From positions 248,001 to 312,000 of the forward strand of contig CAVPTA010000006.1 of NCBI GenBank assembly GCA_963708645.1: a stretch of DNA of 64,000 bases. The letters are read 5' to 3'. Both the position numbers and the translations under genes were made by a program. The notes below the pieces were generated by a model. The model was given only the letters and a program-made list of their open reading frames with translations. It made no database searches and was not told where the DNA came from. Origin of the DNA: RYN-133 sp963708645. GTDB taxonomy: Bacteria > Actinomycetota > Actinomycetes > Mycobacteriales > Jatrophihabitantaceae. Shown piece after piece: positions 56,201 to 63,488 of this stretch (its first letter is position 1; the number at the start of each line of letters is the position of its first letter).

Positions 56201-56294
56201 CGTGAGCGTGCACGTGTCGAACATCCTGGCCAAGCTGGGTGTCAGGAGCCGCGCCGAAGCCGCCGCGCTCGCGCGCCGCGGCGCAATCACCTGA
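53265..56294 (+). CDS. LAL-type LuxR-family ATP-binding transcriptional regulator
   Basis: The 1009-residue protein has an AAA/STAND ATPase domain: VLGGDAGVGKTRLLTETVAE (Walker A about 70-80) and LLVIEDAHWADQATRDLLGF (Walker B about 180). A long tetratricopeptide-like helical middle (about 400-930) follows, then a LuxR helix-turn-helix at the end, ALTDRERDVLALLVEARTNR with KTVSVHVSNILAKLGV. It is intact. Such regulators act when the ATPase binds a ligand. The first 40 residues are low complexity (ARPIAPPIAPPTV). It overlaps the end of acyP by 8 bp. Confidence 0.93.
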   Translation: MTAPAAIARPIAPPIAPPTVLTTGGDGVGGSDDDVRVPRTVAALVGRSSELAALTGVLDSAADSTAAVAVLGGDAGVGKTRLLTETVAEANARNMTVLLGHCVDLGDTPPPYLAISEAFVRLSAADVEQVEELLRTHPQVAGLLPGRGARGAEDRLDRGELFEAVLGALSDLATRRPVLLVIEDAHWADQATRDLLGFLFTRVGAERLAIIVSYRSDDLHRRHPLRPTLAQWARLPAVTRVQLDPLAADDVRSLVRAIHPEPISDAAVNDIVSRADGNAFFAEELVDAADQCLDAGHLPWQLADLLLVRLEGLPDDAREIVRIAAVGGRRVAHTMLADVVNLPPDRLDAALREAIDAHVLQQTSSGRGYIFRHALLAEAVYDDLLPGEVVRLHAAYATALAARDDNVGAAELARHARASHDLDTAYLASVRAGNEAMRVAAPQEAMQHYEVALELAPRAATADPDRSELVVSTVDAADAAGHSARGLRLARHALAELPADAPPLQRARVLFALVRAALGEEIDEQTLDSANAALQLVPADPPTPFRVRVLAQHARVALILGRDVEAERSAREAIEIGDRIGARIGANDARATLLATARRASEPEAVMARLRTLAADAQAGGDAGTEVRSRYSLGALYFEIGDLANARIAFDETVARARETGRQFDLFGMHARASGGVVRLAQGDWDEALALLDIARERPPEVARAVLLSTASLVRAGRGDRAVVELARALRHDWEREGRIALHFTLACLDIYEFTGEYDAALAVADESLAVLAKIWTDPWPLALTQMSAQIIACLCVATTTSPDSKYGELAAIGAELLTRGLTAAERGLPAGREMGIEGRAWIKRLHAEHARLRWLTGIDAPDPDDLVRQWTEAVAAFDYGNELQLSRSRTRLAAVLRGAGRTAEATEQATLARTAARTMGARPLLDELRALGTPARHDDNVAGGLEALTDRERDVLALLVEARTNRQIGARLYISEKTVSVHVSNILAKLGVRSRAEAAALARRGAIT

Positions 56295-56562
56295 TCTCGA
56301 ACCGGTCCAGCCCGTCCGGCGCAGCTTCGACCACCTCGACGCCGGTCACCGTCGCCTCGGGCGGGCCGGTGCGGACGAAACGCAGCACCTGCTCCACGGC
56401 GTCGGGGGCGCCCTCGAGCCACGCCCGCACCGAACCGTCCGGCTCGTTCGACACCCAGCCGGCGACGTCCAACGAGCGGGCGACCTTGCGGGTCGTGTCG
56501 CGGAAGAACACGCCTTGCACCTGGCCGCGCACCGTCACCGACCGGGCGACGACCTCAGCCAT
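56287..56562 (-). CDS. acyP: Acylphosphatase
   Basis: The 91-residue protein has the loop VRGQVQGVFFRDTTRKVARS with catalytic Arg and the conserved Asn in GWVSNEPDGSVRA, the full acylphosphatase fold. It hydrolyses acyl phosphates such as carbamoyl phosphate. It overlaps the alpha/beta hydrolase gene by 8 bp and the LAL regulator end by 8 bp, converging on it. Confidence 0.95.
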   Translation of the reverse strand: MAEVVARSVTVRGQVQGVFFRDTTRKVARSLDVAGWVSNEPDGSVRAWLEGAPDAVEQVLRFVRTGPPEATVTGVEVVEAAPDGLDRFEIR

Positions 56563-57400
56563 CGATCACCTGCTCGGCGATCGCCTCCGCCAGCGCGTCG
56601 GTCGCCTCGTCGGGCAACCAGTGGCTGGCGCCCTCGAGCGGCACGAACCGGTAGGGCCCGGTCACGTAGCGCGCGGTCAGGTCGGCGGCCGCCCGTCCGA
56701 AGGCGAGGTCGGCGCTGCCCCAGACATAGGTCGTCGGCACCGTCACCGGTCCGAGGTCGGCGGCATCGGTAACGGACATCGCGCGGTACCAGTTCAACGC
56801 CGCCGTCAGCACGCCGGGCTGGGCGAAGAATGCGACGTCCTCGCGCACGCGGTCCTCGGCGACCAGGCCCTGGTAGAACGCGGTGAGTCCCGACCAGTTG
56901 TCGGCGGCCAGGCGCTGCTCGGCACCCGGGTCACGAAGCCCGAGGATGTAGCCGAACCGCTCGCGCTCGGCCGGGTCGGCGGCGAGCACCTGATTCAGCG
57001 CCGTTTGATTCGGTGTCGACACCGCCGTCCAGCTCGCGAGCAGGTCCGGCCGCCGCGCTGCAACCTGCCAGCCGACGACCCCTCCCCAATCGTGCCCGAC
57101 CAGGTGCACCCGCCCGCCGAGAGCCTCGATGACCCCGACCACGTCGGCGACCAGGTTCGGCATCGCATAGGCCGCGAGCTCGACCGGCCGCGCGCCGGGG
57201 GAGTAGCCGCGCTGGTCGACGGCGATGGTGAGCAGGCCGGCGGCAGCGAGCCGCTCGGCCACGCCCGTCCAGGACGTGCTGCGTTGCGGGAACCCGTGCA
57301 GGCACAGCACCGGCACTTCGCTACCGGTGGGCCCCCACTGCAACCCGACGAACGACAGACCGTTGGCTGCCACCGTGACCGGGACGGGTGCGGCGTTCAT
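56555..57400 (-). CDS. Alpha/beta hydrolase (epoxide hydrolase-like)
   Basis: The 281-residue protein has the oxyanion motif LCLHGFPQRST, the nucleophile elbow LVGHDWGGVVGWQ (Asp nucleophile, about residue 102) and late His in LEGASHWLPDE. The Asp nucleophile in HDWGG and a cap region fit epoxide hydrolases or haloalkane dehalogenases. No signal peptide. The substrate is unknown. Confidence 0.88.
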   Translation of the reverse strand: MNAAPVPVTVAANGLSFVGLQWGPTGSEVPVLCLHGFPQRSTSWTGVAERLAAAGLLTIAVDQRGYSPGARPVELAAYAMPNLVADVVGVIEALGGRVHLVGHDWGGVVGWQVAARRPDLLASWTAVSTPNQTALNQVLAADPAERERFGYILGLRDPGAEQRLAADNWSGLTAFYQGLVAEDRVREDVAFFAQPGVLTAALNWYRAMSVTDAADLGPVTVPTTYVWGSADLAFGRAAADLTARYVTGPYRFVPLEGASHWLPDEATDALAEAIAEQVIDG

Positions 57401-57415
57401 GCGCTGACCGTAGCG

Positions 57416-57889
57416 CTAGCAGGGTCGCGAGAACTTCGGTCCGAACACGCGGAACGCCCGCACGGTCGCGTGGTCGTAGTAGACGTAGTGCACCTTCGCG
57501 ATTGCCTGCAGGGTCGCGGTGCAGCTCACGGAAACGAACCCCGTGCGGCTGGACACGCTCGCGTGACTGGTCGTCTGGTGGATGCCCGCGCCGGCCCTGG
57601 TGCGGCCGTTGACCACGAGCCAGGTGTGGTCGATGACCAGCCGTACGAGCGGCATGCTGTTCACCCGCTGACACCTCGCGGTCACGCCCTCCTCGGCACG
57701 AGCGGCGATGCGGTTGCCGCTTCGGACCCCGGACACCTCGATGTGCAACCGGTTGTAGTTGCCCTTCTTCTTGATCCCGTAGCACCCGGCAGTGGTGCCG
57801 GGATAGGCCTGCGCCGACACGGCCGGCAGCAGGGTCCAGGTGAGTGCGATCACGACGAGCGCGAGGATCGGCTTGCGCACATGTTTCAC
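57416..57889 (-). CDS. Secreted protein of unknown function
   Basis: ATG 57889 begins MKHVRKPILALVVIALTWTL with a signal peptide ending ...VSAQAYPGTT. The mature part (about 130 residues) is rich in beta strands and has four Cys (GCYGIKK, ARCQRV, VSCTAT, SRPC), likely two disulfides. No known family is recognised. It is probably exported and folded outside the cell. It lies 15 bp from the alpha/beta hydrolase start on the same strand, transcribed toward it. Confidence 0.75.
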   Translation of the reverse strand: MKHVRKPILALVVIALTWTLLPAVSAQAYPGTTAGCYGIKKKGNYNRLHIEVSGVRSGNRIAARAEEGVTARCQRVNSMPLVRLVIDHTWLVVNGRTRAGAGIHQTTSHASVSSRTGFVSVSCTATLQAIAKVHYVYYDHATVRAFRVFGPKFSRPC

Positions 57890-57971
57890 GGTTCCTCCGG
57901 CAGGAAAGAAGGGCGGGAGATCATCTTCGCCGGTCGAAGGGCTGAAGTCGATCTGGTCCGGCCGTCGGATT

Positions 57972-58001
57972 TTGGGTGCCGTTACCCGCGCCCGGTATGC
58001 T
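57972..58001 (+). promoter_or_regulatory. Probable rpsB promoter
   Basis: TTGGGT (57972-57977) and TATGCT (57996-58001) stand 18 bases apart, a good sigma-70-type pair in the 322-bp gap between the secreted-protein start and rpsB. The leader then runs about 205 bases to the rpsB ATG. Confidence 0.5.
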
Positions 58002-58042
58002 GAACGGGCAGCCTGAGCAATCGGGCTGACTTCGCGTGCCCC

Positions 58043-58061
58043 GCCTCCTGTCGAAGGAGGC
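58043..58061 (+). promoter_or_regulatory. Leader hairpin upstream of rpsB
   Basis: GCCTCCT (58043-58049) pairs exactly with AGGAGGC (58055-58061) over a 5-base loop. Its right arm has the same AGGAGG as the rpsB ribosome site at 58199-58205, so it could mimic or sequester it. The remaining leader (58062-58211) holds no gene that I can see. Confidence 0.4.
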
Positions 58062-58211
58062 TCGGTGGCCGGCCTCGGTCCGCTGACACGACAGTGTCAT
58101 GGCAAGCCGGTCACGACCCCGGGCACCAGGGTCCGCGAGCCACCCGGCACGTGGACGACAAACCGAGAACCGCGGCCCAGGCTGCGGACAAGTACAGAGG
58201 AGGACGTCGGC

Positions 58212-59154
58212 ATGCCCGTCGTCACCATGAAGGAAATGCTCGAGGCCGGTGTCCACTTCGGACATCAGACCCGGCGCTGGAACCCGAAGATGAAGCGCTT
58301 CATCCTCACCGAGCGCAACGGGCTCTACATCATCGATCTGCACCAGACGCTGACCTATGTCGACAGCGCCTTCGAGTTCGTCAAGGAGACCGTCGCCCAC
58401 GGCGGTTCGATCCTGTTCGTCGGCACGAAGAAGCAGGCCCAGGGCTCGATCGCCGAGCAGGCCACCCGCGTCGGCATGCCCTACGTCAACCAGCGCTGGC
58501 TCGGTGGCATGCTCACCAACTTCCAGACCGTCCACAAGCGCCTGCAGCGCATGAAGGAACTGGAAGCCATGGAGCAGAGCGGCTGGGAAGGCACCGCCAC
58601 CAAGAAGGAGCAGCTGATGCTCCAGCGCGAGAAGGACAAGCTCGAGCGCACCCTGGGCGGCATCCGCGAGATGAACAAGGTGCCGAGCGCCATCTGGGTC
58701 GTCGACACCAAGAAGGAACACATCGCGGTCGGCGAGGCCCACAAGCTGGGCATCCCGGTCATCGCGATCCTCGACACCAACTGCGACCCGGACGAGGTCC
58801 AGTACAAGATCCCCGGCAACGACGACGCCATCCGCAGCGCTGCGCTGCTGACCCGCGTGGTCGCCGACGCGGTCGCCGAGGGCCTGGTTGCCCGTTCGGC
58901 CGCCGCGGCGAACGCCGGCCGTGACGAGAAGCCCGCGGAGGGCGCGGCGATCTCGTCCGGCCAGCTGGCCGAGGACGAGCCGATGCCGGAGTGGGAGCGC
59001 GAGCTGCTCAAGCCCGCAGGCACCTCGGGCGAGGCCGGCGCAGAAGCGCCGACCACTCCGGAGGCCACTCCGGACGCTGCTTCGGAGGCCACTCGCGGAC
59101 GACCGCTCCGGACACGCTCCGGACGCTGCCCCGGCGGCCACCCCGTCCGCCTGA
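58212..59154 (+). CDS. rpsB: Ribosomal protein S2 with C-terminal extension, one frameshift in the tail
   Basis: ATG 58212, with GAGGAGG just before, starts MPVVTMKEMLEAGVHFGHQT. The S2 core reads LTYVDSAFEFVKETVAHGGS, MPYVNQRWLGGMLTNFQTV and IPVIAILDTNCDPDEVQYKI, complete to about residue 235. The tail is Glu/Ala/Pro-rich. It changes frame near 59100 and ends RSGHAPDAAPAATPSA. The 30S protein itself is fully coded in one frame. It starts the rpsB-tsf-pyrH-frr group. Confidence 0.96.
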
Positions 59155-59190
59155 TCCACACCACACTCGAACGAAAGAGAACCAACAACG

Positions 59191-60012
59191 ATGGCGAATT
59201 TTTCCGCCGCTGACGTGAAGAAGCTCCGCGACGCCACGGGCGCCGGGATGATGGACTGCAAGAAGGCGCTCGAGGAGGCCGACGGCGACTACGACCGCGC
59301 CGTCGAGATCCTTCGGGTCAAGGGCGAGGCGAAGGCCGAGAAGCGGGCCGGTTCGCGCGAGGCCAGCAACGGGCTGGTCGCCGCGGCCGAGGGCGCGATG
59401 ATCGAACTCGCGTCCGAGACCGACTTCGTCGCCAAGAACGAGCAGTTCCAGACCCTCGCGCAGGACATCGTGACGCACTTCGCGAACTCAGCCGCGACCG
59501 ACGTCGACTCGCTCAAGGGCGAGACGCTCAAGGACGGCAAGACCGTCGAGGACAGCGTTTCGGCGCTGGCCGCGGTCATCGGCGAGAAGCTCGAGCTGCG
59601 CCGCGCCGTCAAGCTCGACGGCAAGGTCGCGACCTACCTGCACCGCAAGGCCTCCGACCTGCCGCCGCAGGTCGGTGTGCTGGTGCAGTTCGACGGCGAG
59701 GACGTCGATGCCGCGCGCGGTGCCGCAATGCAGGTCGCCGCGCTGCGTGCGCGGTTCCTGACCCGCGACGAGGTGCCGACCGACGTCGTCGACGGTGAGC
59801 GCCGCGTGCTCGAAGAGAAGACCCGTGCCGAGGGCAAGCCCGAGCAGGCGATCGCCAAGATCGTCGAGGGCCGGCTCAACGCGTTCTACGCCGACAACGT
59901 CCTGCTCGAGCAGGAGTCGGTGCGCGAGCCGAAGACGACGGTCAAGCAGGTGCTCGCGAACGCCGGCGTGACGGTCACGAGGTTCGCGCACTTCGAGGTC
60001 GGTGCCGCATAA
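59191..60012 (+). CDS. tsf: Elongation factor Ts
   Basis: The intact 273-residue protein reads VKKLRDATGAGMMDCKKALE, EADGDYDRAVEILRVKGEAK and ELASETDFVAKNEQFQTLAQ, the classic EF-Ts N-terminal and core. It is the nucleotide exchange factor for EF-Tu. The gene lies 36 bp after rpsB. Confidence 0.97.
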   Translation: MANFSAADVKKLRDATGAGMMDCKKALEEADGDYDRAVEILRVKGEAKAEKRAGSREASNGLVAAAEGAMIELASETDFVAKNEQFQTLAQDIVTHFANSAATDVDSLKGETLKDGKTVEDSVSALAAVIGEKLELRRAVKLDGKVATYLHRKASDLPPQVGVLVQFDGEDVDAARGAAMQVAALRARFLTRDEVPTDVVDGERRVLEEKTRAEGKPEQAIAKIVEGRLNAFYADNVLLEQESVREPKTTVKQVLANAGVTVTRFAHFEVGAA

Positions 60013-60062
60013 CCCGATAGGGTTTTGCACGACCAGCGCACACGACGAGAGGGGCCGCCACG

Positions 60063-60797
60063 ATGACTGACTTCGAGGCGGCCCCTTCGCCGTACAAGCG
60101 AGTGCTGTTGAAGTTGTCGGGCGAGGTGTTCGGCGGCGGCAAGATCGGCGTCGACCCCGACGTCGCGCACTCGCTGGCGGTGCAGATCGCCGAGGTCGTG
60201 CATTCCGGCACGCAGGTCGCGCTCGTCGTCGGCGGCGGCAACTTCTTTCGCGGCGCCGAACTCTCCCAGCGCGGCATGGACCGCGATCGCGCCGACTACA
60301 TGGGCATGCTCGGCACGGTGATGAACTGCCTTGCGTTGCAGGACTTCCTCGAGAAGACGGGCATCCCGACCCGCGTGCAGACGGCCATCACGATGGGCCA
60401 GGTCGCCGAGCCCTACATCCCGCGGCGCGCCGAGCGGCACCTCGAGAAAGGCCGCGTGGTCATCTTCGGCGCAGGCGCCGGCCTGCCCTACTTCTCGACC
60501 GACACCGTTGCCGCCCAGCGTGCGCTCGAGATCGGCTGCGACGTCCTGTTGCTGGGCAAGAGCGGCGTCGACGGTGTGTACGACGCCGACCCGCGAAAGG
60601 TCGCCGGCGCGGTGAAGTTCGACCACATCAGCTACGACGAGGTGATGCGGCGCGGCCTCAAGGTCGCCGATCAGACGGCGTTCAGCCTGTGCCGCGACAA
60701 CAACATGCCGATCGTCGTGTTCGAGTTGGCCGACGGCAACATCGGCCGCGTCGTCCGCGGTGAGAAGATCGGCACACTCGTCAGCGCGGCGGGCTGA
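60063..60797 (+). CDS. pyrH: UMP kinase
   Basis: The intact 244-residue protein has YKRVLLKLSGEVFGGGKIGV, VALVVGGGNFFRGAELSQRG, MGMLGTVMNCLALQDFLEKT and LLGKSGVDGVYDADPRKVAG, typical of bacterial PyrH. It makes UDP from UMP. It follows tsf by 50 bp, and frr comes after 47 bp. Confidence 0.97.
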   Translation: MTDFEAAPSPYKRVLLKLSGEVFGGGKIGVDPDVAHSLAVQIAEVVHSGTQVALVVGGGNFFRGAELSQRGMDRDRADYMGMLGTVMNCLALQDFLEKTGIPTRVQTAITMGQVAEPYIPRRAERHLEKGRVVIFGAGAGLPYFSTDTVAAQRALEIGCDVLLLGKSGVDGVYDADPRKVAGAVKFDHISYDEVMRRGLKVADQTAFSLCRDNNMPIVVFELADGNIGRVVRGEKIGTLVSAAG

Positions 60798-60844
60798 GAC
60801 AGAGGACGACTGATGATCGACAAGCGACGCGTGCGGAGCGAGAA

Positions 60845-61402
60845 GTGATTGACGAAACGATGTTCGAGGCCGAAGAGAAAATGGAAAAGGCCGTCCACGT
60901 CGTGCGCGACGAACTCGGCGGTCTGCGCACCGGACGCGCGAACGCCAGCGCCTTCGCCCGGCTCGTCGTCGACTACTACGGCGCGCCGACGCCGATCCCG
61001 CAGATGGCCACCGTCAACGTCCCGGAAGCACGCATGGCCGTCATCAAGCCCTATGACCCGACGCAGCTCGGCGCCATCGAAAAGGCGATCCGCGACAGCG
61101 ATCTCGGCGTCAACCCGACCAACGACGGAATGATCATCCGCATCGTGTTCCCGCAGCTGACCGAAGAGCGGCGCCGCGACCTGGTCAAGGTGGCGCGAGG
61201 CAAGGGCGAGGACGCCAAGGTGTCGATCCGTTCGGTGCGTCGCCACGCCAAGGACGCGCTCGACAAGCTCGTCAAGGGCGGCGACACCGGCGAGGACGAC
61301 GTGCACCGGGCAGAGACCGAGCTCGAGAAGCTGACGCACAAGTACACCGATCAGGTGGACGAACACGTCAGGGCCAAGGAAGCCGAACTGCTCGAGATCT
61401 GA
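60845..61402 (+). CDS. frr: Ribosome recycling factor
   Basis: From GTG 60845 the 185-residue protein reads EEKMEKAVHVVRDELGGLRT, GRANASAFARLVVDYYGAPT and EERRRDLVKVARGKGEDAKV, the RRF signature. It splits the post-termination ribosome with EF-G. It is intact. A weak purine-rich AGCGAGAA lies before the start. Confidence 0.97.
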   Translation: MIDETMFEAEEKMEKAVHVVRDELGGLRTGRANASAFARLVVDYYGAPTPIPQMATVNVPEARMAVIKPYDPTQLGAIEKAIRDSDLGVNPTNDGMIIRIVFPQLTEERRRDLVKVARGKGEDAKVSIRSVRRHAKDALDKLVKGGDTGEDDVHRAETELEKLTHKYTDQVDEHVRAKEAELLEI

Positions 61403-61423
61403 TAGAGCTGACCACCGACTGCG

Positions 61424-62383
61424 ATGCCTGAGGACACCCCGCCGGGGCCGGCCGTTTCCCGCGGCCTGACGCGCGCTCGCCGCATCGGCGGACGTCCCGT
61501 CCCTGAGCCGCCCCGGCACGTTCCGGCCCCCGAGGACGCCGACGACCAGCCACCGCTCGCCGCCGAAGTAGCGCGGTCGTCGAAGGCCGGGCGCAACCTG
61601 CCCGCGGCGATCGGAGTCGGACTCGCGCTCGGCGCCGTGATCATCACGTCGCTGTTCGTCTACCGGCCGAGCTTCGCGATCATCGTCGGGTTGGCCTCGG
61701 GTTACGCCAGCTATGAGTTGGCCCAGGCCATCGCGGTCACCAAAGTGCGCGTCGTGCTGATCCCTGTCCTCCTCGGCGGTTCGGCGACGCTGGTCGCGGC
61801 TTGGCTGCGTGGCCCGGAAGGACTGGCCGCCGCAATCCTGCTCAGCGTCGTCGCCGTAATCGTCTGGCGCCTCGGCGACGGGGCCCAGCGCTTCCTCGAC
61901 GACGTCGGCGCCTCGGTCTTCGTCCTGCTGTACGTGCCTGCGCTGGCCGGTTTCGCGGTCCTGTCGGTACATGCCGGCGACGGCGCGGCCCGCATCCTCG
62001 CCTTCGCCGCGACCGTCGTGTGCAGTGACACCGGCGGATACGCGACCGGCGTGCTGTTCGGCCGACACCCGCTCGCACCGATCGTGTCGAAGGCGAAGAC
62101 CTGGGAGGGGTTCGCGGGGTCGGTGCTGTTCTGCTGCATCGCCGGCGTCCTGTTCCTGACGTTGACCTTCCACCGGGCGTGGTGGACCGGACTGCTGTTC
62201 GGACTCGGGATCGTCGTCACCGCGACCCTCGGCGACCTCGGCGAGTCGGTCATCAAACGCGATCTCGACGTCAAGGACATGAGCAACCTGCTGCCCGGGC
62301 ACGGCGGGCTGATGGACCGGCTCGATTCGATGCTGCCGTGCGCCGCGGTCGCCTACCTGCTGCTGTCCGCGTTCGCGAGTTGA
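61424..62383 (+). CDS. cdsA: Phosphatidate cytidylyltransferase
   Basis: The 319-residue protein has a Pro-rich cytoplasmic start (about 60 residues), eight or so membrane helices, and the CDP-DAG synthase signature SVIKRDLDVKDMSNLLPGHG then GLMDRLDSMLPCAAVAYLLL at its end. It makes CDP-diacylglycerol for phospholipids. frr-cdsA-rlmN order is standard in actinobacteria. The long disordered start is a lineage-typical feature. Confidence 0.95.
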   Translation: MPEDTPPGPAVSRGLTRARRIGGRPVPEPPRHVPAPEDADDQPPLAAEVARSSKAGRNLPAAIGVGLALGAVIITSLFVYRPSFAIIVGLASGYASYELAQAIAVTKVRVVLIPVLLGGSATLVAAWLRGPEGLAAAILLSVVAVIVWRLGDGAQRFLDDVGASVFVLLYVPALAGFAVLSVHAGDGAARILAFAATVVCSDTGGYATGVLFGRHPLAPIVSKAKTWEGFAGSVLFCCIAGVLFLTLTFHRAWWTGLLFGLGIVVTATLGDLGESVIKRDLDVKDMSNLLPGHGGLMDRLDSMLPCAAVAYLLLSAFAS

Positions 62384-62931
62384 GCGCGCGGCGGGTAGGT
62401 CAGGACGATGCGCTTGCCGAAGTCGTCCGCGTCGCACAGGCACCCGGCACCGTCTGGATCGGCGTCGACGGGTTCGGTGGCGCAGGCAAGACCACGTTCG
62501 CCGCGCTGATCGCGGCGGCCGTGCCGCGCGCCCGCATCGTCCACGTCGACGACTTCGCGGTGCCGTGGATCGCCGAATGGGACTACGACCGGTTCCGCAC
62601 CGACGTCGTCGCACCGTTGCTCGCCGGACGGACGGCCCGCTATCAACGGTTCGACTGGCCCACCGAGACGTTTGCCGAGTGGCACGAACTCGAACCCGGA
62701 CACGTGATCGTCAGTGAAGGCGTGTCGTCCACCCGTCCGGAACTCGGCGTGCCGTGGGCGCTCACCGTGTGGGTCGAGACGCCGCGCGACGTGCGGCTGC
62801 AGCGCGCACTCGATCGCGACGGCCCCGAGCTGATGCCGCGCTGGCTCGACGACTGGATGCCGAGCGAGGACGCGTGGGCGGCCCGAGCCCACCCGCTCGA
62901 CTGGATCGACCTGGTCATCCCCGGCGCCTGA
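62380..62931 (+). CDS. Uridine-kinase-like P-loop protein
   Basis: TTG 62380 overlaps the cdsA stop (TTGA). The 183-residue protein has a P-loop IGVDGFGGAGKTTFAALI (GxxxxGK at 31-37, then TT) followed by RIVHVDDFAVPW, with Asp pairs as in uridine kinases. VWVETPRDVRLQRALDRDG and a final WIDLVIPGA resemble small nucleoside kinase-like proteins. Its substrate is unknown. It is an unusual insert between cdsA and rlmN. Confidence 0.8.
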   Translation: MSARRVGQDDALAEVVRVAQAPGTVWIGVDGFGGAGKTTFAALIAAAVPRARIVHVDDFAVPWIAEWDYDRFRTDVVAPLLAGRTARYQRFDWPTETFAEWHELEPGHVIVSEGVSSTRPELGVPWALTVWVETPRDVRLQRALDRDGPELMPRWLDDWMPSEDAWAARAHPLDWIDLVIPGA

Positions 62932-62948
62932 GGTGGCACGCTGTGAAC

Positions 62949-63404
62949 ATGCGCGAGTCGTTGTACGAGTTCGCCGGTGGTGACCAGGCCTTTCTCGCGC
63001 TCGCACGGGCGCACCACGTACGGTGCGTTGCCGATCCCGAGCTGAACCATCCGTTCTCGCACCCTGGCCAGAACCCGCAACACGTCGAACGGCTGGCCGC
63101 GTACTGGGCCGAGGTGCTCGGCGGCCCGCAGATCTACTCGAGGCAGTGCGGCGACCAGTCGGCGCTGCTGGCAATGCACGCGGGCAACGGGCCGGGGATG
63201 AACGAGCTGGGCCCGCGCTTCGTGGCTTGCTTCGACGCTGCGATGGACGACGCCGGCCTGCCCGACGATCCTGCATTTCGCGACGCCTTGCACAGGTACA
63301 TGGAATGGGCTGTTGCCGACGTGCTGGCGTATTCCGAGCTGGCCGACGTGCCTGAGCGCAGCGAGATGCCGCACTGGGGTTGGCACGGACTGCTCACCCG
63401 GTGA
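62949..63404 (+). CDS. Group II truncated haemoglobin
   Basis: The 151-residue protein reads LARAHHVRCVADPELNHPFS, NPQHVERLAAYWAEVLGGPQ then LLAMHAGNGPGMNELGPRFV (the proximal His is likely in MHAG). PERSEMPHWGWHGLLTR ends it. It matches actinobacterial group II truncated haemoglobins in its YWAEVLGGP region. It may bind oxygen or detoxify nitric oxide. The start is ATG 62949; a GTG at 62943 in frame is possible. Confidence 0.88.
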   Translation: MRESLYEFAGGDQAFLALARAHHVRCVADPELNHPFSHPGQNPQHVERLAAYWAEVLGGPQIYSRQCGDQSALLAMHAGNGPGMNELGPRFVACFDAAMDDAGLPDDPAFRDALHRYMEWAVADVLAYSELADVPERSEMPHWGWHGLLTR

Positions 63405-63465
63405 CGCTTCCTCCCCGGTGCAGTCAAATATCGCGTCAGATTTTGACTGTGCCGGGGGAGAAGCG
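63405..63465. terminator. 24-bp hairpin between the globin gene and rlmN
   Basis: The arms 63405-63428 and 63442-63465 pair over 24 positions with one mismatch and three G.U pairs, and a 13-base loop. It begins directly after the globin TGA (63402-63404). There is no T run after it, so it may be a hairpin-type stop, an RNA stabiliser or a repeat element. The right arm holds TTGACT (63443-63448), which might be a -35 box for rlmN. Confidence 0.6.
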
Positions 63466-63488
63466 GGCGATGGGACAATGGAGTTGCC

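Noticed and set aside
57890..58211. A tRNA or other known RNA gene in the rpsB leader
   Set aside because: No T-loop-type GTTCGA segment with matching acceptor stem was found; the only clear structure is the short leader hairpin.
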